The notes under the pieces were generated by a model that saw only the letters and a program-made list of their open reading frames with translations, was not told the DNA's origin and made no database searches. A stretch of DNA of 64,000 nucleotides from Oceanospirillum sanctuarii (GTDB taxonomy: Bacteria > Pseudomonadota > Gammaproteobacteria > Pseudomonadales > Halomonadaceae). The stretch lies in the NCBI RefSeq assembly GCF_002150805.1, contig NZ_MTBA01000004.1:434001-498000 (forward strand). Direction: 5' to 3'. Each line of letters opens with the position of its first letter. Position 1 is the first letter of the stretch. Positions 58,580-64,000 of this stretch are shown one piece after another. The position numbers and the translations under genes are program-made.

Positions 58580-59479
58580 TTAAACCGGCTCACCCCGAAC
58601 ATGCTCCTGTAGGAAATCACCCAGCTCACGCAAGGCTTCATCCGCCTGAGGCAGATAACGATGCAGTAACTGCCAGACATGGGGCATCTGACTCCACTTA
58701 CTGATCTTAGCTTCAGAACCCGCCTGCTGCAGACGCTCAGCAAGGCGAACACCATCATCCAGTAAAAGCTCCTGGCGGCTAACCTGCACCAGAGAAGGCG
58801 GCAACTCGGAAAGATCACCAAACAGCGGTGAAATACCTGCATCACTCAGAGGGTGACCGCCGGCATAAACATGGGCGAAGCTCTGCATCTGCGCTTTATT
58901 CAGAATCAGATCAGTAGCGGTATTGGTATCAAGGCTTGGCGTGGAACAGGTCAGATCCACCCAGGGCGAAAGAAAAACACCTGCGGCGGGCAGTGGCAGG
59001 TTAGCTGCTTTGAGACGCTGCATTAGCGCTAAGGCCAGACCTCCGCCAGCGGAGTCTCCGGCAAAGGCGATCTGGGCCGGTGTCACACCGATATCCAGCA
59101 ACCATTGGTAAGCTGCCTGAGCATCGTTAAGGCCAGCAGGATAAGGCCCTTCCGGTGCAAGGCGATACTCAACAATCAACACCCGGGCATTTGCCCGATG
59201 CGCAATCTGAGCCGCTAACTCTCTGTGGGTATCGATAGATCCCAACACATAACCGCCACCATGGAGATAGACCACATAACGGCGCGGCGTATCATGATCC
59301 CAGTAAACCAGCTCCGACTTCACGCCATTGGTGTCTTGCTCACTGATAATGAGACCATGAGGGCGACAAGGACGCAGCATGGCAGCTTCCAACTGCTCGC
59401 GCATCAGTCGACAATACTGGTTCAACCCCTGACGATGCCAGAAATCAAAACTCTGCCGGAAGGGTTCAAAACTGATCAC
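58580..59479 (-). CDS. HSL-type alpha/beta hydrolase (esterase/lipase)
   Basis: A 299-residue hydrolase of the hormone-sensitive lipase group. It has the oxyanion motif VVYLHGGGYVLGS, the nucleophile in FAGDSAGGGLALALM and a C-terminal histidine in MPHVWQLLHRYL. It probably acts on short-chain esters. The start is a GTG with GGAG seven bases upstream, inside the sixA stop region (3-base gap), so it is co-translated with sixA. Confidence 0.9.
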   Translation of the reverse strand: MISFEPFRQSFDFWHRQGLNQYCRLMREQLEAAMLRPCRPHGLIISEQDTNGVKSELVYWDHDTPRRYVVYLHGGGYVLGSIDTHRELAAQIAHRANARVLIVEYRLAPEGPYPAGLNDAQAAYQWLLDIGVTPAQIAFAGDSAGGGLALALMQRLKAANLPLPAAGVFLSPWVDLTCSTPSLDTNTATDLILNKAQMQSFAHVYAGGHPLSDAGISPLFGDLSELPPSLVQVSRQELLLDDGVRLAERLQQAGSEAKISKWSQMPHVWQLLHRYLPQADEALRELGDFLQEHVRGEPV

Positions 59480-59482
59480 AGG

Positions 59483-59950
59483 TCACTCCAGTTCGGCAGC
59501 GTGAATCACTGCTTCCAGTTTAGCTAATCCAACCGCCCAGACATCCGCCTCAAGAATGGTAACCGATGCTGTCGCCATGGGATAGAAGCCCACCTCATGA
59601 CCATCCAGCAACAGACTGATCAGACGGCTGACCAGAGGCTGGTGAGTTACCAGCAGAAGTGTTGACTCACTCTCCTGCTGACCCAGCCAGTCAATTACCT
59701 GTAAAGGGTCATCATCCGGTGTAATCAGAGGTAATTCATGGCAGGCTTTCAGGTCAGTATTACGCTGAATTTCAGCACAGGTCTGACGGGCACGGACATA
59801 AGGACTGACAAAGGCAGTAGCGCCGTTGAGCTTATCGGCAACCGAACAGGCAACCTTGCGCACATCGGTGACGCCCTGATCGGTCAGGCAACGATCAAAG
59901 TCACGGGCAGCGACACCTGCTTCACCATGACGGAATAACACCAATCGCAT
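59483..59950 (-). CDS. sixA: Phosphohistidine phosphatase SixA
   Basis: A 155-residue histidine phosphatase with RHGEAG at residues 7-12 (catalytic histidine), a second arginine in VSPYVRARQTCAEI and the late histidine in LLVTHQPLVSRLISLLLDG. SixA removes phosphate from histidines of phosphotransfer proteins. It lies between a DUF4389 gene and an esterase gene, with 5- and 3-base gaps, in an operon from gpsA. Confidence 0.93.
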   Translation of the reverse strand: MRLVLFRHGEAGVAARDFDRCLTDQGVTDVRKVACSVADKLNGATAFVSPYVRARQTCAEIQRNTDLKACHELPLITPDDDPLQVIDWLGQQESESTLLLVTHQPLVSRLISLLLDGHEVGFYPMATASVTILEADVWAVGLAKLEAVIHAAELE

Positions 59951-59955
59951 CAGAA

Positions 59956-60267
59956 TTAATCCTGATCTGGAGACTGGTAAGGGTCTTTATCAGCCGCCTC
60001 ACCCTCAGGCCAGGCGGTAAAAGGAAAAGGCTTTTCTTCGCGGTTATAGGTCAGGAAGCGATAAACCTGATAGGCATAACGGGATAAAGACGCGCCAGCC
60101 TGCTGCAAAAAGAGATTTTTCTCGCCGGTAATCGCTACAAAAATCACCTGAATCAAAATGGACAGTCCCAAAAGGATTTCTGCAATCTGGTAAGCCACAA
60201 CGAAAAACAGCATGAAAATAATGCGCAACCAAAAGGCTTCTGTAGCAATACCTTGTTTTTTCTCACT
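59956..60267 (-). CDS. DUF4389 membrane protein
   Basis: A 103-residue protein from the ATG at 60267 (AAGGA nine bases upstream). Two hydrophobic helices (about 15-50, IIFMLFFVVAYQIAEILLGL then SILIQVIFVAITGE) are followed by the family end SRYAYQVYRFLTYNREEKPF and an acidic tail. Function unknown. It lies between gpsA and sixA, an order also seen in Pseudomonas. Confidence 0.85.
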   Translation of the reverse strand, partial: SEKKQGIATEAFWLRIIFMLFFVVAYQIAEILLGLSILIQVIFVAITGEKNLFLQQAGASLSRYAYQVYRFLTYNREEKPFPFTAWPEGEAADKDPYQSPDQD

Positions 60268-60305
60268 CATTGTTTCTATTCCTTCAGGTAATCCCAAACT
60301 TTTGA

Positions 60306-61328
60306 TCAGTTTCTTGGCAATACAAACTCAACGTCGGTGCTTTGCTCACCGGTCATTAAACCACGGATCACTTTCTCGACCGGCATCTGATTAAACAGTA
60401 CTTCATACAAGCCGCAGGCCAGAGGCATATATACCTGCATCTCGACAGCCTTGTTACGTACCAGACGGATGGTATTCACGCCTTCAGCAACCTGCCCGAG
60501 TTCAGCAACAGCATCATCAAGACTTTTGCCTTGCCCCAGCGCATATCCCACTCTGAAGTTACGACTAAGCGGTGACATACAGGTGACAATCAGATCACCA
60601 ACACCGGCAAGACCAAGGAAGGTCATAGGGTTTGCACCCATGCTCACCGCAAAACGGCTCATCTCCGCAAGACTGCGGGTAATCAGCATACTCTTGGTAT
60701 TCTCGCCAACACCCAAAGCAGAAGCCATACCGGCCGCAATGGCGTAGATATTTTTCAGTGCACCACCAAGCTCGACACCAAACAGATCATTGCTGGCGTA
60801 AACGCGGAAATATTCACAGCCAAGAACCTGCTGAATGCTTTCCCGGGTTAGCTGATCTTCACTGGCAACGACGGTTGCAGTCATCTGCTTCTGAGCGATC
60901 TCTTTGGCAAGATTCGGCCCGCTGAGAACTCCCACGTGCTGACTTGGTGTGTGGGTTTTAAGAATCTCAGACATCAGCAGGAAACCATCTTCCTGAATAC
61001 CTTTGGCGGTACTGATCATAATCTGATCAGGGCGCAGCTTGTCAGCAACCTGATCGACTACCGAAGCAAACGCCTTGCTGGGGATAGCAACAAAAATAAT
61101 ATCTGCGCCGGATACCGCCTCAACAACATCAGTTGTCGCCTGAACATTGGCGTTAATCTCATAATCTGGCAGATAGCGGGTATTACGGCGCTTGGTGTTG
61201 ATATCCTGCGCCAGCGCTTCATCCCGCATCCACTGAGTCACGGGAAACTGGTTATCAGCAGCGATACTGGCAATGGCGGTTCCAAAGCTTCCGCCGCCTA
61301 AAACGGTTACGGCCTGTTTGTTTGTCAT
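60306..61328 (-). CDS. gpsA: Glycerol-3-phosphate dehydrogenase [NAD(P)+] GpsA
   Basis: A 340-residue enzyme with the nucleotide-binding [40 protein letters not shown] and the catalytic lysine in [19 protein letters not shown]. It makes sn-glycerol 3-phosphate for phospholipid synthesis. AAGAGAG lies five bases before the ATG. It is the first gene of gpsA-DUF4389-sixA-esterase. Confidence 0.97.
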   Translation of the reverse strand: MTNKQAVTVLGGGSFGTAIASIAADNQFPVTQWMRDEALAQDINTKRRNTRYLPDYEINANVQATTDVVEAVSGADIIFVAIPSKAFASVVDQVADKLRPDQIMISTAKGIQEDGFLLMSEILKTHTPSQHVGVLSGPNLAKEIAQKQMTATVVASEDQLTRESIQQVLGCEYFRVYASNDLFGVELGGALKNIYAIAAGMASALGVGENTKSMLITRSLAEMSRFAVSMGANPMTFLGLAGVGDLIVTCMSPLSRNFRVGYALGQGKSLDDAVAELGQVAEGVNTIRLVRNKAVEMQVYMPLACGLYEVLFNQMPVEKVIRGLMTGEQSTDVEFVLPRN

Positions 61329-61386
61329 AAACTCTCTTAATTATTCTTCCACAGGTCTCAGGCTGAAACTGAGTTAAGCGATCATT

Positions 61387-62241
61387 TTACCGGAGATATT
61401 CAGAGGATGTCTGTTCAATTAAGTGACTGTTGACCTGAACCATCTCTTTCAGCTCCCTGACATAAGCCTCTCCCCGCTGTGAATATCGGGTCAGATGTTC
61501 TGCCAGATAGACAGCTTGCTCTGCTCCCTCTAACTCAGGCTTAGCCGCACGAGCTTCGCGAAAATCATCATAGGCCCAAAACGAGTTCAGGTTTTTAAGG
61601 TAGGCACGAATACTCAGCTGAGGTGATTTAAAGACCGCCACTTCGTGATACTGACCTTTAGGCCGCTGAGAAGGTACCAGACCACAGCCACGACTGAAGC
61701 ACCATTGACCAAAAAGGTTGTTACCTTCCCGGGCGAATCGTGAACGCCCCCAGGCAGACTCATTCGCCGCCTGAACCAAAACCAGCTCTGCCGGAATCGG
61801 GCTGACACGAAGCAGTAATTCATCAATCAAAGTACGGAGTTCAGCAGTATCAGAAAACAGCTTTTCGTTATCTTCATCGGCTAACTTATATTCCTGTAAC
61901 AAAGTCAGAAGCCGCTGCTTTTGCTCATCTGACAACTGGTTCAGATCAAGGCTCTGCACCCAGGATCGCTGCTGAAGAATAAAACTATTTTCCAGAGCAA
62001 TCATAGGCTTCAGCAGACCGAAAAAATCCCGCTTTTTCTGTTCAATATCAGGGGTATCGATCAGCTCACTTAAAGCTAAATCCAGAGTTTGAGGCTGAGA
62101 GGGATAACCTGTAACAGATGATTTACCCCGACCTTCTGTCGGAATCGCCTCCAATAAAAAAAGTACAGGAAGCGCCAAAACCATCATCAGAGATATACCC
62201 AGAAAGGGAAGTAGTTCTTTACGATCAGCAGTAACAGACAT
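61387..62241 (-). CDS. Bax-like glucosaminidase domain protein
   Basis: A 284-residue protein from the ATG at 62241; the longer frame to 62319 runs through a terminator hairpin and is unlikely. One N-terminal membrane helix (about 9-28) is followed by a spacer and a C-terminal glucosaminidase-like domain with ELVLVQAANESAWGRSRFAR (catalytic glutamate likely in NESAWG) and NNLFGQWCFSRGCGLVP, as in E. coli Bax. It probably cuts peptidoglycan glycan chains in the periplasm. The ribosome site is weak. Confidence 0.85.
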   Translation of the reverse strand: MSVTADRKELLPFLGISLMMVLALPVLFLLEAIPTEGRGKSSVTGYPSQPQTLDLALSELIDTPDIEQKKRDFFGLLKPMIALENSFILQQRSWVQSLDLNQLSDEQKQRLLTLLQEYKLADEDNEKLFSDTAELRTLIDELLLRVSPIPAELVLVQAANESAWGRSRFAREGNNLFGQWCFSRGCGLVPSQRPKGQYHEVAVFKSPQLSIRAYLKNLNSFWAYDDFREARAAKPELEGAEQAVYLAEHLTRYSQRGEAYVRELKEMVQVNSHLIEQTSSEYLR

Positions 62242-62284
62242 AAACAGGAATCCAGAAAATCTAAAAGACAGAATCGACACAACA

Positions 62285-62315
62285 AAAAATGCACAGCATT
62301 TAGCTGTGCATTTTT
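62285..62315 (-). terminator. Terminator after the M15-like peptidase gene
   Basis: A perfect 13-bp stem (AAAAATGCACAGC with GCTGTGCATTTTT) and a 5-nt loop, with T-runs both ways. It lies 44 bases upstream of the Bax-like start. Confidence 0.85.
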
Positions 62316-62345
62316 GCATAAATCTTTATGGAGAGATGGCTAAAA

Positions 62346-63359
62346 TCAGACAACCTGAATGTGCCATGGCTCATAACGCACACCAAACTTATTATCATCA
62401 GTGTAGCGCAGAGTCAGAAAGCCCAGATCCTGCAGTTTCTTATAAACATCAGTCTCAGCAAAATCTTCAGTGAAGTTGCGGTAACCAAAGCCCACTTTAC
62501 CTACATCAAAATCGCCAACAGCATGATAAGAATAGCCAGGAGGCGCCAGAGAGCGGGAGGCTTTCGACATGTTGCCATCTGCCTGAGCCACTTTGGACAG
62601 GAAGAGGTACATCTGCTTCACCGTACCACGGATACCTGAGGTCAGGACAATATCGTCACCAACGCCTTTTCTCAGCTTCTCGTAAAATGCCAGAGACTTA
62701 CCTTTGAACAGGAAGTGACCTGTCTTCGGCACTTTCAACAGCTCTTTTGAAGGGATCCGTTGAGTCAGACCAGACATCACTTTCTCGCCATAGAAACCGT
62801 AGGTATGGGCATCGGCAAAGAAGAGTTGTTCAAGATAATCCAGCTCGACCTTGGTAAATTCACCAACCTGAGAGAAGTTACGGCCATACTTGACCATCTG
62901 ATCAAAACTGATCAGGTTAAAGTTACCGTGACCAACAGTTCGCTGAACCCGGGACATACGTGCCAGAGTCTGTTTAACCAGCTTGAACTCTTCAGGAGAG
63001 ATAAAGTAATCGTCTTCGAAGACTCCTTCGAAGTAACGAATCTTTTGCATGTACTCTTTGACATGCGGATCAGCTTTGGCAGCCTCAAGATCAGCCTGCA
63101 GATCCGCAACTTTGTTTTCCAGCTTACTCGGCGCTGAAACTTCATGGAAGTCAGCGGCAGCGGCATGCTCTTCAACAATATCCGCCAGTTTCTGGGGAAC
63201 ATCCGGCAGTGCAGAAACAGCGTTATCCTCTGCAACAGGCGCTACAGCAGCAAGATCTGATGACCCTTTACTTTGCAACAGCTGACGCATAACGGATCCG
63301 CTGCCCAAGGCAACAAAACCGCTGACTGACAATGCTTTTAAAATGCTTCTACGATCCAC
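62346..63359 (-). CDS. Tat-exported M15-like (VanY-type) peptidase
   Basis: About 337 residues from a GTG at 63359, or 346 from an in-frame TTG at 63386; neither has a strong ribosome site. The N terminus has a twin-arginine signal (DRRSILKALSVSGFVALGSG). A charged helical middle (about 70-150) precedes a C-terminal D-Ala-D-Ala carboxypeptidase-like domain with PPGYSYHAVGDFDVG and the ending RYEPWHIQVV. The histidines (His279 and His333) fit M15 zinc ligands, but the aspartate falls six residues after the first histidine instead of the usual seven. It probably trims peptidoglycan stems. A terminator separates it from the Bax-like gene. Confidence 0.75.
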   Translation of the reverse strand: MDRRSILKALSVSGFVALGSGSVMRQLLQSKGSSDLAAVAPVAEDNAVSALPDVPQKLADIVEEHAAAADFHEVSAPSKLENKVADLQADLEAAKADPHVKEYMQKIRYFEGVFEDDYFISPEEFKLVKQTLARMSRVQRTVGHGNFNLISFDQMVKYGRNFSQVGEFTKVELDYLEQLFFADAHTYGFYGEKVMSGLTQRIPSKELLKVPKTGHFLFKGKSLAFYEKLRKGVGDDIVLTSGIRGTVKQMYLFLSKVAQADGNMSKASRSLAPPGYSYHAVGDFDVGKVGFGYRNFTEDFAETDVYKKLQDLGFLTLRYTDDNKFGVRYEPWHIQVV

Positions 63360-63573
63360 AACTACCGTCCAGTGTTTGGTCTGCAATCAAGAGCTTAAAG
63401 CTTAAACTCTATCTATTTTTCTGACAAGCCAGCCTATCGTACTAAAGCGGCTTTAAATCAGGCAAGTGCAAGATATTAATTACTTGTGACTCAATGTATC
63501 GGCACGAGTTCTTACCTCTACAGAATGAATCACTTAGAATATGTTCAGACGAACTAATAACAACGAGACAACC

Positions 63574-64000
63574 ATGCTTACAAAAGGTGTTTTACTGGAC
63601 GCTGACAGCCTCGGCGAGAACATCCGGTTTGATGGACTGGAAGAGTCCCTCGGGGAACTGACACTTTATGCCAAGACATCACCGAATGAGGTAATTGAGC
63701 GTATTCAGGACGCTGAAGTCATTCTGACTAATAAAGTAGTCATCAACGCAGAAGCCATCTCAAAGGCGAAAAAACTGAAACTGATCTGCGTGCTTGCAAC
63801 AGGCATGAATAATGTCGATCTGAAAGCTGCCGAAAGTGCCGGTATTCCGGTACGTAATGCTGTCGCCTACGGCACCAACAGTGTCGCTCAACACACCCTG
63901 ATGCTGATGCTGATGCTGGCGACCCGTCAGCCGCTGTATCAGAAAGCTGTCGCAGGCGGTGAATGGAACCAAAGTCCGTTCTTCTGCCTGATGCAGCATC
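63574..64000 (+). CDS. D-2-hydroxyacid dehydrogenase, 3' end missing
   Basis: The frame is open from the ATG at 63574 to the end of the window (142 codons). It opens MLTKGVLLDADSLGENIRFD and has AEVILTNKVVINAEAISKAK, LKLICVLATGMNNVDLKAAE and IPVRNAVAYGTNSVAQHTLM, the N-terminal half of D-2-hydroxyacid dehydrogenases of the glycerate dehydrogenase (HprA) type. The NAD-binding domain would follow outside the window. It is divergent from the peptidase gene. Confidence 0.9.
   Translation, partial: MLTKGVLLDADSLGENIRFDGLEESLGELTLYAKTSPNEVIERIQDAEVILTNKVVINAEAISKAKKLKLICVLATGMNNVDLKAAESAGIPVRNAVAYGTNSVAQHTLMLMLMLATRQPLYQKAVAGGEWNQSPFFCLMQH

Noticed and set aside
1-64000. Prophage, transposon, CRISPR array or tRNA gene
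   Set aside because: No integrase, transposase, evenly spaced repeats or tRNA-like cloverleaf was recognised by reading; a dedicated tRNA and repeat search would be needed to exclude them fully.

Overview
The window is a stretch of ordinary chromosome from a gammaproteobacterium, most likely a marine member of the Oceanospirillales or a relative of the pseudomonads. This rests on gene order that matches those groups: leuC-leuD-leuB-asd-fimV-truA-trpF-trpB-trpA-accD-folC-SPOR-cvpA-purF-metZ on one strand, and MFS-aroC-prmB facing smrB, followed by two alpha/beta hydrolases. It also rests on the type of Asd, on FimV, on class I polyhydroxyalkanoate (PHA) genes and on several large chemoreceptor and c-di-GMP proteins. 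No prophage, insertion sequence, CRISPR array, tRNA or rRNA gene was recognised.

Layout. 1-7.1 kb: the 3' end of a CsiV-type cell-shape gene, a periplasmic binding protein, two methyl-accepting chemotaxis proteins and an NCS2 nucleobase-type permease behind a striking palindromic operator. 7.5-13.7 kb: a YfcL-like protein, the nucleosidase PpnN, a small basic tail-anchored protein and a 1240-residue hybrid histidine kinase. 13.7-23.4 kb: late cobalamin genes (cobC and cbiB divergent from cobQ, with cobU further on), interrupted by two adjacent membrane GGDEF proteins, one of them degenerate, and by an EamA exporter. 23.6-38.1 kb: a SIMPL protein, then a long minus-strand series covering methionine (metZ), purine (purF), a SPOR protein, folate (folC), fatty acid (accD), tryptophan (trpFBA), tRNA pseudouridine (truA) and the polar hub protein FimV. 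38.6-44.4 kb: asd, leuB, leuD and leuC with a divergent LysR regulator. 44.4-49.7 kb: a CHASE-PAS-PAS-GGDEF protein beside PHA synthase, a phasin and a small DUF6489-like protein. 49.8-64 kb: MFS transporter, aroC, prmB, smrB, a DUF4892 protein, three alpha/beta hydrolases, a 44-residue membrane protein overlapping an AEC transporter, sixA, a DUF4389 protein, gpsA, two cell-wall enzymes and the start of a 2-hydroxyacid dehydrogenase.

How the genes work together. The minus-strand core encodes biosynthesis of leucine, tryptophan, chorismate, methionine, purines, folate, malonyl-CoA and the aspartate-family precursor. Tight spacing and 4-base GTGA overlaps indicate translational coupling in trpF-trpB-trpA and cbiB-cobC. 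Signalling is prominent: two chemoreceptors, one phosphorelay kinase and three GGDEF proteins. Most genes are bounded by clear stem-loop terminators, many usable in both directions.

Nothing here is plainly a new multi-gene system. The best leads are the intact/degenerate GGDEF pair inside the cobalamin genes, the double operator before the NCS2 permease, the tail-anchored basic protein after ppnN, the 44-residue protein coupled to the AEC carrier, and a Tat-exported M15-like peptidase with unusual metal-ligand spacing.
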